This document shows, one piece after another, positions 45,335-53,779 of a stretch of DNA of 60,346 nt. The stretch covers positions 1-60,346 of the forward strand of contig NZ_JAMBNY010000023.1 in assembly GCF_023715345.1 (NCBI RefSeq). Reading direction: 5' to 3'. This stretch comes from Paenibacillus camelliae (GTDB lineage Bacteria; Bacillota; Bacilli; Paenibacillales; Paenibacillaceae). Under the pieces are notes generated by a model, which searched no databases, was not told the origin of the DNA, and saw nothing but the letters and a program-made list of their open reading frames with translations. Each line of letters begins with the position of its first letter. Positions within the stretch are counted from its first letter, which is position 1. A program made the translations under genes and the position numbers.

Positions 45335-45680
45335 GACTTATCTTCTCCTCTATCGTGTTTAATCCTTAACATATTCATTTAATAATTTCTAACTCTAAAA
45401 AGATATTAATCTTATCACCTTGACCAATAATCTTCCCGGATACTTCTTCACTCACTATCTTATACCATGAATTAATATAATTAAATCATCAGCACAAAAG
45501 AGTTAAGACATTATTTGGTATTTTAATTTATGAAAAAGATTAGTTTAGATGTTAATAATTAAGTTGAAAATTTGCTAATTGCAAGCAAAATTCCATAAGA
45601 TATAAAACATGCACGGTTCATAACAACTATATCTCTTTTTTGTTACTAGTTATATTAAATGGTTTGAGCAAACTATAGAT
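45335..45680. other. AT-rich intergenic region upstream of neuB-like gene
   Basis: 346 bp. Must hold the neuB-operon promoter, but none is clear. On the minus strand about 36 codons (45378-45485) read with a protein-like tail ending SGKIIGQGDKINIFLELE and then a stop at 45375; this may be the C-terminal remnant of a deleted gene. The remainder shows nothing recognisable. Confidence 0.4.
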
Positions 45681-47555
45681 TTAATCATTCTTTTGCATAG
45701 TTACTGATGGTAAAACCAAATCGTTCTTAATACCCTCAAATTCTTTTATCATTTCATTGAAAGATATTTTTATTTCCTTGATATAAGGAACCACAATCTC
45801 ATTTAATAATTTTGACTTACCTATTATAGTCGGCTCTTTTTCAATGTTTATAACTAATTGATCGTATTTCTTTGTTAGGCTACGATTCCATGAAGGTATA
45901 ATACTCTTAAATAATTGATGTTCAGTCACGATAGAAAATTCTTTTTCAAGCTTCGCCAGCATATTCATTGCTTTCTCAGGCATTCTTCTTGAGTATTCTT
46001 CTATTTTCATAATTATTTTTAGAGATACATCACAGCTTCTCATTAATTTATTGCAATTTTCGATAAATTTATTTATACGCTGGTGTACAGTATTTATCTC
46101 AATATTTCCTATTTTCAACCCTTGGCCAGTGATCGATTTGATTTGAGAAAAGTCATAGTCACTTTTTAAATTTTTTACCACTTCAAGAAAAGGAATAAAC
46201 TTTGTTCCTTTAATTTTCGCTCCCAGCGAAGAGGTGTTAATAAATTCTATTCCCTCGATTGACTCGATTAAGTTTTCTATATTTTTCTGTAAAGACTTCA
46301 TTGAAGGATTTGTGCGGTTCATAGAGCCTTTAACATTTTCAACCTTCAATTGACTCGCTGTGACTCTCTGCTTCAAGTTGTCTACAGTTAAATGATTAGC
46401 TCCTTGAGCGTAATACCTTTCTTCTGGGAAAGACATATCTTGCCCTGCAAGAATAATTTTTTTAGCTCCTAAATATTTTGCGATTTGAATCACTGTACCA
46501 GTAACAGAATTTGTCGCACGAAACATATAATCTACTTCAAGATCGGGAAGTAAATAATTTATAATAACATCACTATTAAAAAACGCGTAAAATAATTGTG
46601 AGAATTCACCATTCAAGATATCAAAATAGATTTGAGGTACAAATACTAACGGAATATTTTTAGTATTACTGTTTTTGAATGCTCTTCCAGTAGCTTCACC
46701 AGGATCCATAGAGACAACCATGTGAGGCTCAATACCAAAATGCAACAACGATTGAATGCTTGAACCCGCTGCAATTATTAGCATTTTATCTTTATATTGC
46801 TTTATTAACTCTATATCTAACTCCAAAGAAGGACCTGCTCCTACTACTAATATTGAACAACCATCAAATTTATTTCTTAGTGATTCTATTGAAAGAGATT
46901 GACTCATTTTCACTAGGTTGCGAATACTGTTTCTATATGGCTGTGTTCCAAATATTTGCTCGAAACCTCGTCCAATTAATTCTGCTTCCCGGAAGTTGTA
47001 GTTATAGTTATAAAATTTCCGAATAGATTCCAAGTCAATTTCCGCATAAAATGGTATAAATATATCTATTTTCTTTTTGACAGAATAAATATTTAATAGA
47101 GCATGGAAGATCTTATAATGCTCTTCTAAGTTACCAATCCTTAGTATTTTTACTTGGGGATGTAACAATAACTGCTCTATGTTAACTACCTTCATAGACT
47201 CAACAAATATATCTATATCCGGTTCGAATATATATAAATTCAATGATGGATTGAACTCGATTAATTTAGCCAAGTGATGCGTCAATCCCATGCCGTACAT
47301 GACGACATCATATTCTCCATTTTTCAATTGACTATGCTCTTCTAACCAAGTCTCCAAATCACTCCCGTCATTTGCATACAATGATTTCAATTCATTTTCA
47401 AATACATATGTTAGATTAACAAAACCATTTTCTTCATACACAAGCTTGCATTTTTTTTCATTATTATTAGTATTTAAATATTGTTGGACGGTCTCAAATA
47501 TATCCTTTTTGTATTTGTATAAATACAACAAATTCTCCTGAAGTAAATCACTCAT
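45681..47555 (-). CDS. Maf-family flagellin glycosyltransferase (MptE-like/DUF115)
   Basis: A 624-residue motility-associated factor. The N-terminal ~200 residues are family-typical (NGEYDVVMYGMGLTHHLAKL). The central DUF115/MptE-like domain (about 225-420) has SILVVGAGPSLELDIELIK, MVVSMDPGEATGRAF and KIILAGQDMSFPEERYYAQG. A helical C-terminal region follows. Maf proteins transfer activated nonulosonic acids (pseudaminic, legionaminic or sialic) onto flagellin serine/threonine. It lies directly between the flagellins and the CMP-nonulosonate genes and has a sigma-D-type promoter, so the flagellin substrate is well supported by context. Low GC, like the rest of the island. Confidence 0.88.
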   Translation of the reverse strand: MSDLLQENLLYLYKYKKDIFETVQQYLNTNNNEKKCKLVYEENGFVNLTYVFENELKSLYANDGSDLETWLEEHSQLKNGEYDVVMYGMGLTHHLAKLIEFNPSLNLYIFEPDIDIFVESMKVVNIEQLLLHPQVKILRIGNLEEHYKIFHALLNIYSVKKKIDIFIPFYAEIDLESIRKFYNYNYNFREAELIGRGFEQIFGTQPYRNSIRNLVKMSQSLSIESLRNKFDGCSILVVGAGPSLELDIELIKQYKDKMLIIAAGSSIQSLLHFGIEPHMVVSMDPGEATGRAFKNSNTKNIPLVFVPQIYFDILNGEFSQLFYAFFNSDVIINYLLPDLEVDYMFRATNSVTGTVIQIAKYLGAKKIILAGQDMSFPEERYYAQGANHLTVDNLKQRVTASQLKVENVKGSMNRTNPSMKSLQKNIENLIESIEGIEFINTSSLGAKIKGTKFIPFLEVVKNLKSDYDFSQIKSITGQGLKIGNIEINTVHQRINKFIENCNKLMRSCDVSLKIIMKIEEYSRRMPEKAMNMLAKLEKEFSIVTEHQLFKSIIPSWNRSLTKKYDQLVINIEKEPTIIGKSKLLNEIVVPYIKEIKISFNEMIKEFEGIKNDLVLPSVTMQKND

Positions 47556-47601
47556 GAAAGGCCTCCACCATCAAATTATTAATAATAAATATGTATACTA
47601 T

Positions 47602-47629
47602 ATATCGACATATCTAATCATTTAATTAA
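47602..47629 (-). promoter_or_regulatory. Sigma-D-type promoter of maf
   Basis: TTAA (47626-47629), 16-nt spacer, GTCGATAT (47602-47609) on the minus strand; consensus TAAA-N15/16-GCCGATAT. Same spacing as the two hag promoters. Leader about 40 nt. Confidence 0.55.
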
Positions 47630-47630
47630 T

Positions 47631-47660
47631 AAAAAAAGCTGCCCTGAGGCAGCTTTTTTA
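47631..47660 (-). terminator. hag terminator (first flagellin copy)
   Basis: AAAGCTGCC / GGCAGCTTT with a 4-nt loop and a seven-T tail on the minus strand. The same hairpin sequence follows the second copy (48613-48639). Confidence 0.9.
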
Positions 47661-47669
47661 TTATCAATA

Positions 47670-48485
47670 TTATCCAAGAAGCTTCAATACGTTTTGTGGC
47701 ACTGAATTTGCTTGAGCAAGCATAGATGTACCTGCTTGTACTAGAATTTGATTTTTCGTGAAGTTCGTCATTTCTTGAGCCATATCTGCATCTTTAATAC
47801 GAGAATGTGCAGCAGATAGATTTTCTGCGTTTACGCCAAGGTTGTTAATAGTATGCTCTAGACGATTTTGTACAGCACCAAATGTTGCACGTTGTGTAGA
47901 TACGGATTCAATAGCTGTTGCTACTGCAGCGATTGCAGCAGAAGCACCTGATACTGTTGATACAGATAGGCCAGAAATATCCAAACCGGATGCACCAATA
48001 GTCATGTCACCACGGTTTACAGAAATAACATCTGTGTTGTTTACACCAGTTTGGAAGCTTACTGCACTAGCAGTATTCAACAGGTTAATACCATTAAATT
48101 TTGTGCCTTTCGCAATGTTATCAATTTCTGTTAAAAGTTGACTAACTTCTAATTGGATCTTAGAACGGTCAGTTGAAGCATATATACCGTTTTTAGATTG
48201 GTTAGCAAGCGTATTGATACGTTGTAGCATAGAATGTACTTCTGTTAGCGCACCCTCAGCTGTTTGAATCAAGGAAATACCATCGTTCGCATTACGTTGT
48301 GCTTGCTGCATACCGTTGATTTGGTAACGCATATTTTCAGAGATCGCTAGACCAGCTGCATCGTCTGCTGCACGGTTAATACGGTAGCCTGAAGATAGCT
48401 TTTCCATTGTTTTGTTCATTGCATTGTTGCTTGCAGTTAGGTTACGGTGTGCATTCATTGCACCTACATTTGTGTTGATAAACAT
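47670..48485 (-). CDS. hag: Flagellin (copy 1)
   Basis: A 271-residue filament protein consisting of conserved D0/D1 domains with almost no variable centre. N-terminal MFINTNVGAMNAHRNL and the C-terminal AQANSVPQNVLKLLG are intact. Short flagellins of this type resemble B. subtilis Hag. Surface residues around 165-195 (serine/threonine/alanine-rich: SGLDISGLSVSTVSG) are the likely glycosylation area. The leader has a sigma-D promoter and two GGA hairpins. It is nearly identical to copy 2 except in the central 165-200 region. Confidence 0.97.
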   Translation of the reverse strand: MFINTNVGAMNAHRNLTASNNAMNKTMEKLSSGYRINRAADDAAGLAISENMRYQINGMQQAQRNANDGISLIQTAEGALTEVHSMLQRINTLANQSKNGIYASTDRSKIQLEVSQLLTEIDNIAKGTKFNGINLLNTASAVSFQTGVNNTDVISVNRGDMTIGASGLDISGLSVSTVSGASAAIAAVATAIESVSTQRATFGAVQNRLEHTINNLGVNAENLSAAHSRIKDADMAQEMTNFTKNQILVQAGTSMLAQANSVPQNVLKLLG

Positions 48486-48490
48486 AATTG

Positions 48491-48530
48491 ATCATCCTCC
48501 ATGATACATTTATTTGCCACTTCCGTGTGG
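48491..48530 (-). promoter_or_regulatory. Two CsrA-type hairpins in the hag copy-1 leader
   Basis: Hairpin at the ribosome site: ATCAT-GGAGG-ATGAT (48491-48505) exposes GGAGG in the loop. Upstream hairpin CCAC-ACGGAA-GTGG (48517-48530) exposes GGA. This two-site layout is how CsrA represses hag in B. subtilis. Confidence 0.7.
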
Positions 48531-48541
48531 TCACATTACTA

Positions 48542-48569
48542 TTATCGACACTATTACATAATTAGTTTA
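48542..48569 (-). promoter_or_regulatory. Sigma-D promoter of hag copy 1
   Basis: TAAA (48566-48569), 16-nt spacer, GTCGATAA (48542-48549) on the minus strand. Confidence 0.75.
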
Positions 48570-48612
48570 TAGTGACAAATAAAAATATAATTTATTTTTA
48601 TATAAATCTAAT

Positions 48613-48639
48613 AAAAAAGCTGCCCTGAGGCAGCTTTTT
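48613..48639 (-). terminator. hag terminator (second flagellin copy)
   Basis: Same AAAGCTGCC / GGCAGCTTT stem as downstream of copy 1, with a six-T tail on the minus strand. Confidence 0.9.
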
Positions 48640-48649
48640 ACCGGATTTA

Positions 48650-49459
48650 TTATCCTAGAAGCTTTAATACGTTCTGTGGTACAGAGTTTGCTTGAGCAAG
48701 CATAGATGTGCCTGCTTGTACTAGAATTTGATTTTTCGTGAAGTTCGTCATTTCTTGAGCCATATCTGCATCTTTAATACGAGAATGTGCAGCGGATAGA
48801 TTTTCTGCGTTTACACCAAGGTTGTTAATAGTATGCTCTAGACGATTTTGTACAGCACCAAATGTTGCACGTTGTGTAGATACTTTTTCAATTGCAGTTG
48901 CAATTGTTGCAATTGCAGTAGATGCTCCGCCAGCTGTAGATACGGATAAACCACTAATTCCTAGTGTACCCGCTGTCATATCCCCACGGCTTACAGAAAT
49001 AACATCAGTATTATTTACACCAGTTTGGAAGCTTACTGCACTAGTAGTATCCAATAAATTAATCCCATTAAATTTAGTTCCTGTAGCAATGTTATCAATT
49101 TCCGTAATTAATTGTGCTACTTCCAATTGAATCTTAGAACGGTCAGTTGAAGAGTAGATACCGTTTTTAGATTGGTTAGCTAGTGTATTGATACGTTGTA
49201 GCATGGAGTGTACTTCAGTCAGAGCACCCTCTGCAGTTTGGATCAAGGAAATACCATCGTTCGCGTTACGTTGTGCTTGCTGCATACCATTGATTTGGTA
49301 ACGCATGTTTTCAGAGATTGCTAGACCTGCTGCATCGTCTGCTGCACGGTTAATACGGTAGCCTGAAGATAGCTTTTCCATTGTTTTGTTCATTGCACCG
49401 TTACTTGCAGTTAGGTTACGGTGTGCATTCATTGCACCTACGTTTGTGTTAATAAACAT
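48650..49459 (-). CDS. hag: Flagellin (copy 2)
   Basis: A 269-residue flagellin, almost identical to copy 1 in the first ~150 and last ~80 residues; differences cluster in the central part (TLGISGLSVSTAGGAS). The start at 49459 (MFINTNV) has GGAGG in a hairpin loop 9 nt upstream; the longer frame to 49504 runs into the leader. It has its own sigma-D promoter, CsrA hairpins and terminator, so the two copies are separate transcription units. Tandem duplication is the simplest origin. Confidence 0.97.
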   Translation of the reverse strand: MFINTNVGAMNAHRNLTASNGAMNKTMEKLSSGYRINRAADDAAGLAISENMRYQINGMQQAQRNANDGISLIQTAEGALTEVHSMLQRINTLANQSKNGIYSSTDRSKIQLEVAQLITEIDNIATGTKFNGINLLDTTSAVSFQTGVNNTDVISVSRGDMTAGTLGISGLSVSTAGGASTAIATIATAIEKVSTQRATFGAVQNRLEHTINNLGVNAENLSAAHSRIKDADMAQEMTNFTKNQILVQAGTSMLAQANSVPQNVLKLLG

Positions 49460-49463
49460 ATTG

Positions 49464-49500
49464 ATCATCCTCCATGATTTTAATTGCCACTTCCTTGTGG
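49464..49500 (-). promoter_or_regulatory. Two CsrA-type hairpins in the hag copy-2 leader
   Basis: ATCAT-GGAGG-ATGAT (49464-49478) and CCAC-AAGGAA-GTGG (49487-49500), the same architecture as the copy-1 leader although the sequence between them has diverged. Confidence 0.7.
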
Positions 49501-49511
49501 TCACATTACTA

Positions 49512-49539
49512 TTATCGGACTTTGAACTTCTTTAGTTAA
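49512..49539 (-). promoter_or_regulatory. Sigma-D promoter of hag copy 2
   Basis: TTAA (49536-49539), 16-nt spacer, TCCGATAA (49512-49519) on the minus strand. Confidence 0.65.
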
Positions 49540-49557
49540 TACTTTAGAGTAAATCTA

Positions 49558-49956
49558 TTATTTCTTTTCATCAAAATAATAAGAGATTACATCACTGAAA
49601 TTGACTCCACCGTAGGATTGTAGGGTTCTTCGTTGTGTTGTTACTCGTTTCATACTTTTGGAAGCTTCAGCGTACAACAAATTTATTCTTTGAATTAACG
49701 TTTCGTTCAGTTCACTTAATTGTTCAATATAACGAAAAACTGTCTCGCTATGCTCCTCTATAATACCGTTATAAAGTTCTACATTTAATCGAATCTGATT
49801 TATGCTAGAGATACACTTGGATTTTCCCTCTTCCAAGCTCTTAATCTCATCTAGTTGTTCATCATATGAATCTTTAGCTGCGATATCAATTTGTTTCTGT
49901 AACAAGATTACTAATTGGCTATAGCTACTCAACAGCAGATCTTTTGAATCATCCAT
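49558..49956 (-). CDS. FliT-like flagellar protein
   Basis: A 132-residue mainly helical protein immediately after fliS, overlapping it by 8 bp (ATGGATGA). The position and helix pattern (SQLVILLQKQIDIAAKD, LNETLIQRINLLYAEASKSMKRVTTQR) match FliT-type chaperones for the filament cap FliD. Sequence conservation in this family is low, so the assignment depends on context. Confidence 0.65.
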   Translation of the reverse strand: MDDSKDLLLSSYSQLVILLQKQIDIAAKDSYDEQLDEIKSLEEGKSKCISSINQIRLNVELYNGIIEEHSETVFRYIEQLSELNETLIQRINLLYAEASKSMKRVTTQRRTLQSYGGVNFSDVISYYFDEKK

Positions 49957-50338
49957 TCATCTGTACTTCCTTGCCAATTTGTTCCCACGATGATTTAATA
50001 TCAGCGATAATGTTAATTGCTTCTTTTAATGGTTCAGTAGTCTTTTCAAGATTACTACGAGTAGATAATTCAATCACATATGTATAAAGCGCATAAAGAT
50101 TGTTAGCAATTTCTTTGCCCTCATTAAAATTAAGACATGAGATTAATTCATAAATAATATCTTGAAACTTCTGAATAGATTTATTTTTACCTTCAATATC
50201 ACCATGCTCTATAAATCCAATCGCTTGGTTTCCAAAGCGAATGGCGCCTTCATATAGCATCGTAATTAATCGATGAGGAGAAGCTGTCTCGTATTTATTT
50301 TTTTGATATGCTTGATATCCATTAAGATTGGCGATCAC
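49949..50338 (-). CDS. fliS: Flagellin export chaperone FliS
   Basis: A 129-residue helical bundle with the FliS hallmarks: YQKNKYETASPHRLITMLYEGAIRF at the N-terminus. It binds flagellin C-termini before secretion and, in Bacillus, also helps release FliW. GTG start with GAGG 6 nt upstream. Confidence 0.95.
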   Translation of the reverse strand: MIANLNGYQAYQKNKYETASPHRLITMLYEGAIRFGNQAIGFIEHGDIEGKNKSIQKFQDIIYELISCLNFNEGKEIANNLYALYTYVIELSTRSNLEKTTEPLKEAINIIADIKSSWEQIGKEVQMNG

Positions 50339-50363
50339 GATATCCTCATCCCCTATCTAACTA

Positions 50364-51779
50364 TTATTTTTTGTTCATATTACTCAATGAATCAAATTGA
50401 GACTTTAACCAATCCGAAGTACTGTTTAGAGAGTTTAACATCAACTCCATGTTGTTAAACTGCTGCTTTAACCGAGCTTCCTTCATCTGTAGTGAACGTT
50501 CCATTGCTTCTAATCTCTCATCTACAACTTTAATCTCGCTGTCGTACCCAGAGATTTTCATAGCAATTATCCCTTGTGTAGAGCTAGTATACGTTCCGCT
50601 TAGACGCTCCCACATTTGCCCGATTCTATCCGTAAATACTGCAGTTACTTTACTAGGGTCTTCCGATAATGCATTAGCAAATGCTGTTTTATCAAACGCT
50701 ATTTTACCTGTTAATGGTGTTCCTGGACCAACGTATTTATCAACACTAAGACCTAATTCCTCCATAAACCCAACATATTGATTGCCTTCAAATACGATAC
50801 CAGTAAATACACTATAAAGCTCATCCTTCAATGACTTTAATGTCGTATCTCCCTGCAATGGGTTTATTGAATCCTCACCATCAGGTTTTGCCAGGTTAAT
50901 GTTCATTAGATCTATGAGATCATTATATGCCTTCACAAAACTTTCAACGGAATTTGTAATTGCACTAGTATCTCTTTCTACCGATAATGTTGTAGTACCC
51001 TTAGAAGATAGGTTTAGAGTTATTCCATCTATTAGGTCATTAATCTCGTTAGTAGATCGTGTTACTTCTATGCCATCGATTTTAAGTTTAGCATCTGTAG
51101 CAGCCTGTACAAATGTATTCGACTCTCCACCAAGCTCAAATCCTATTGGTTGGTTTCCGCCTTTTACTGCTGTTATATTTAATCTATAATCCCCATTACC
51201 AGTCACGTCAACTAGAGTAGCTTTTCCACCGTATTCCGTCGGATTATTGTTTATTTTAGTAACAAGAGCTTTGAGAACATCTGCATTAGATTTAAAGGAA
51301 GAAGGATCACCCAGATCTCCCAAATTGATCGTCATGGTATTATCTGGATCTTCTGTATTGATTGAAAATACAGGTGTATCAAGACCAAGTGCAGTATCAG
51401 TATTAGTATCTAAAAATAAGTTCTTATCATTTCCCTTGATACCAGAAAGCCCAGTAACCTTATGCTGAGCAAGCTCCAGAACTTCGATGTTATAACTACC
51501 CTTAACAGCCGTCTCGCCAACCGTAGCTGTAGCTACACCACTAGCAGAGAATTTGGAAGTGTTTTTATTGTATGCGGATGAATACTGTAAATCTCTAGCT
51601 AGATTTTGTAATGCGCTCAATTTAGTATTTAATTGACGAAATACTGCTTGTTCTGATTGCAAATTGGATTTTTTATTTTGTAAATTCGTATATGGAATAC
51701 GCTCTACTGCCATCAAATCACCGACGATTTGAGTTGTATCCAAACCAGATCCGGATAATCCTGTTATGCTGAATGCCAT
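50364..51779 (-). CDS. fliD: Flagellar filament cap protein FliD
   Basis: A 471-residue hook-associated protein 2. N-terminal FSITGLSGSGLDTTQIVGDLM, a middle domain with repeated beta segments, and a C-terminal coiled coil (DERLEAMERSLQMKEARLKQQF). It caps the filament and guides flagellin folding. fliD-fliS-fliT order is standard. Confidence 0.96.
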   Translation of the reverse strand: MAFSITGLSGSGLDTTQIVGDLMAVERIPYTNLQNKKSNLQSEQAVFRQLNTKLSALQNLARDLQYSSAYNKNTSKFSASGVATATVGETAVKGSYNIEVLELAQHKVTGLSGIKGNDKNLFLDTNTDTALGLDTPVFSINTEDPDNTMTINLGDLGDPSSFKSNADVLKALVTKINNNPTEYGGKATLVDVTGNGDYRLNITAVKGGNQPIGFELGGESNTFVQAATDAKLKIDGIEVTRSTNEINDLIDGITLNLSSKGTTTLSVERDTSAITNSVESFVKAYNDLIDLMNINLAKPDGEDSINPLQGDTTLKSLKDELYSVFTGIVFEGNQYVGFMEELGLSVDKYVGPGTPLTGKIAFDKTAFANALSEDPSKVTAVFTDRIGQMWERLSGTYTSSTQGIIAMKISGYDSEIKVVDERLEAMERSLQMKEARLKQQFNNMELMLNSLNSTSDWLKSQFDSLSNMNKK

Positions 51780-51791
51780 ATCAATTACCTC

Positions 51792-52154
51792 CTAACGTTT
51801 CTCATCAATGAAAAATCCTACCATATCCTTAAGCTTTGCAGCTAGATCAAGCACATATTCCGCTGGGATACTGTCAATAACCTCTCTTGTCTGAACATCT
51901 ACGACCTCAACGTAAAACTGCTCAGCTTCTTCGTTAAATTTCATACGAAGTGAGTGATTTAGCGCGTCAAACTGATTATTTGCTTTTTCTAGTTCTTTGT
52001 AAAGCTTATCCTTGCTTTCTTGCAAGTCTCCTTGCCCTTGTTCTCCCTTGTAAGAGGCAGCTACATTGTTATCTTGTGATGCCGTTCTCTTGATGCTTGG
52101 TAGTTGACTCCAATCAACGGTGGATCCTTCCATACGATTGATTGAATCAAGCAC
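51792..52154 (-). CDS. flaG: FlaG-family protein
   Basis: A 120-residue protein whose C-terminal half (LNHSLRMKFNEEAEQFYVEVVDVQTREVIDSIPAEYVLDL) is the FlaG/YvyC domain. In other bacteria FlaG affects filament length. GTG start with AGGGAGG 8 nt upstream. Confidence 0.93.
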   Translation of the reverse strand: MLDSINRMEGSTVDWSQLPSIKRTASQDNNVAASYKGEQGQGDLQESKDKLYKELEKANNQFDALNHSLRMKFNEEAEQFYVEVVDVQTREVIDSIPAEYVLDLAAKLKDMVGFFIDEKR

Positions 52155-52166
52155 AATTATTCCTCC

Positions 52167-52418
52167 CTATTCTTTTGTGTTTTTCTGAAAACTCCCCAGA
52201 TTCAACTGCTTCATCATCTCTTTAGCGTCCTTGCTTGAGACGGATGATTGCATATTTTCAGCTTTAATCGCTTCATATACCTCTGAGCGCAAAATGGGTA
52301 TATGCTTAGGTGCTTCAAAGCCTAGCTTTATCACTTCACCTTCTACTGCCAAAACATGAACCTCAATATCATTAGCAATACGCACGACTTCTCCAACTTT
52401 TCTCTTAAGTACTAACAT
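52167..52418 (-). CDS. csrA: Carbon storage regulator CsrA
   Basis: An 83-residue RNA-binding dimer. MLVLKRKVGEVVRI and the RNA-contact Arg44-type segment (HIPILRSEVY) are intact; a C-terminal tail of ~15 residues exceeds the usual 61-75. It binds GGA in hairpin loops and should repress hag translation (see the hag leaders). It overlaps fliW by 7 bp, as in B. subtilis. Confidence 0.96.
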   Translation of the reverse strand: MLVLKRKVGEVVRIANDIEVHVLAVEGEVIKLGFEAPKHIPILRSEVYEAIKAENMQSSVSSKDAKEMMKQLNLGSFQKNTKE

Positions 52419-52864
52419 GATGCTTCACCTTTAATGACTAACGGCTCACGAATACCTAATGCTTCGTTCGATATGACGTACTGGCATCCCTTTTGAGTTT
52501 CTGGTACAACTAAAATCGGCGCTCTTAAATTTACAAAAGGTTTTTTATCAATAAATCGCAGCACATAAAAAATGACTAAGTCATCTTGGTTATTGATTCC
52601 TAACTGTTCTATTGTAGGCTCGTCAATTTTAAAGCTAATATGATTATCACTTAGTGTGGCCGGAAACAACATTAAGCTAATTTCCTCGCTGAACGATTGC
52701 AGAACATATAAATCAGAATCTTCTAGTGGCAACAGTGCAAACTTGTTCAAGTGAGAAAATCCAACGATCCCTTGAGCAAAACTATATATTTGTTTATGTT
52801 CGACCTTTATCTCACCATATACCTCGCTATGGATCAGTTGACTTAATGCTACATTCTCACTCAC
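52412..52864 (-). CDS. fliW: Flagellar assembly factor FliW
   Basis: A 150-residue protein that binds either CsrA or flagellin; when flagellin is exported it frees FliW to antagonise CsrA. Family segments FAQGIVGFSHLNKFALLPLED and NLRAPILVV are visible. GTG start with AAGGAG about 10 nt upstream. Its pairing with csrA gives the flagellin homeostasis switch. Confidence 0.95.
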   Translation of the reverse strand: MSENVALSQLIHSEVYGEIKVEHKQIYSFAQGIVGFSHLNKFALLPLEDSDLYVLQSFSEEISLMLFPATLSDNHISFKIDEPTIEQLGINNQDDLVIFYVLRFIDKKPFVNLRAPILVVPETQKGCQYVISNEALGIREPLVIKGEASC

Positions 52865-52878
52865 AGTAATTGCACTCC

Positions 52879-53769
52879 TTAACGAATATAATCTAATAAT
52901 GACATTTGCATTACTTTTGCACCCACAGATAACGATGCCTGCAGAACATTCTGCTGCAGCTGAAGCTGAACAATGGCATCTGCCATGTCGACATCAGCGA
53001 CCGATGATCTTAATGTTGTTAAACTAACCTTCTCATCGGCTATTCTACTTTCGATTAAATCGAAACGATTCATTCTCGCACCAACCTCAGCAAGGCTAAA
53101 TGAAATTCGTTCTATCGCTGAGCCAATATTGCTTAAGCTGCCAGATATGGCTGTTTGATTATCGTCTTCAAGATGCTGAGCAATATCATCGAACATTTTA
53201 AATATATTGTCGGCAGCATCTGCTTCTCCAAATACTTGCTCGCCTGGCAAGCTAACAGCAACTGTTACCGATGGACTCACGTTCAAGTAATAAACGCCCA
53301 TATCAGTATGGTCGCTTGCAGCAGTTGCAGAGTCATACGGCTTAACATCTGTTTTCTGACCATTAAATATGTGTCGACCATCGTATGTACTGTTTCCTAT
53401 GGTAACCATCTGCTCACGCAATTGTAGTACTTCTAAACGAATTTGTTCTCTAACCTCTGGTGTAATCGTTCCGTTTGCAGCTTGATTTGTAATTGTATTC
53501 AGACGCTGCAAAACACTATTCGCCTGCTGAAGGACCGAGTCTGTCTGGCTTAGCCAACCATTTCCTGTTTTAGCATTCTGTAAATACTGCTCATTCCGGG
53601 CAAGATCTGTTGTATAGCGCATCTGATAGCCAATACCGACAGGATCGTCACTTGGCTTATTAATTTTCTGCCCAGTGGCCAGTTTGTTCTGCCAGTCTAG
53701 AATATCAGCATTGTTGTTACGCAGATTGCGCAGTAGCTGCGTATTCTGCATCATACTTGTAATTCTCAT
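52879..53769 (-). CDS. flgL: Flagellar hook-associated protein FlgL (HAP3)
   Basis: A 296-residue hook-filament junction protein, homologous to flagellin at both ends: RITSMMQNTQLLRNLRNN at the N-terminus and VDMADAIVQLQLQQNVLQASL at the C-terminus. 10 bp after flgK. Confidence 0.95.
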   Translation of the reverse strand: MRITSMMQNTQLLRNLRNNNADILDWQNKLATGQKINKPSDDPVGIGYQMRYTTDLARNEQYLQNAKTGNGWLSQTDSVLQQANSVLQRLNTITNQAANGTITPEVREQIRLEVLQLREQMVTIGNSTYDGRHIFNGQKTDVKPYDSATAASDHTDMGVYYLNVSPSVTVAVSLPGEQVFGEADAADNIFKMFDDIAQHLEDDNQTAISGSLSNIGSAIERISFSLAEVGARMNRFDLIESRIADEKVSLTTLRSSVADVDMADAIVQLQLQQNVLQASLSVGAKVMQMSLLDYIR

Positions 53770-53779
53770 GTGCTACCTC

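Noticed and set aside
50899..51189. Plus-strand frame opposite fliD
   Set aside because: Antisense shadow of a conserved gene without ribosome site.
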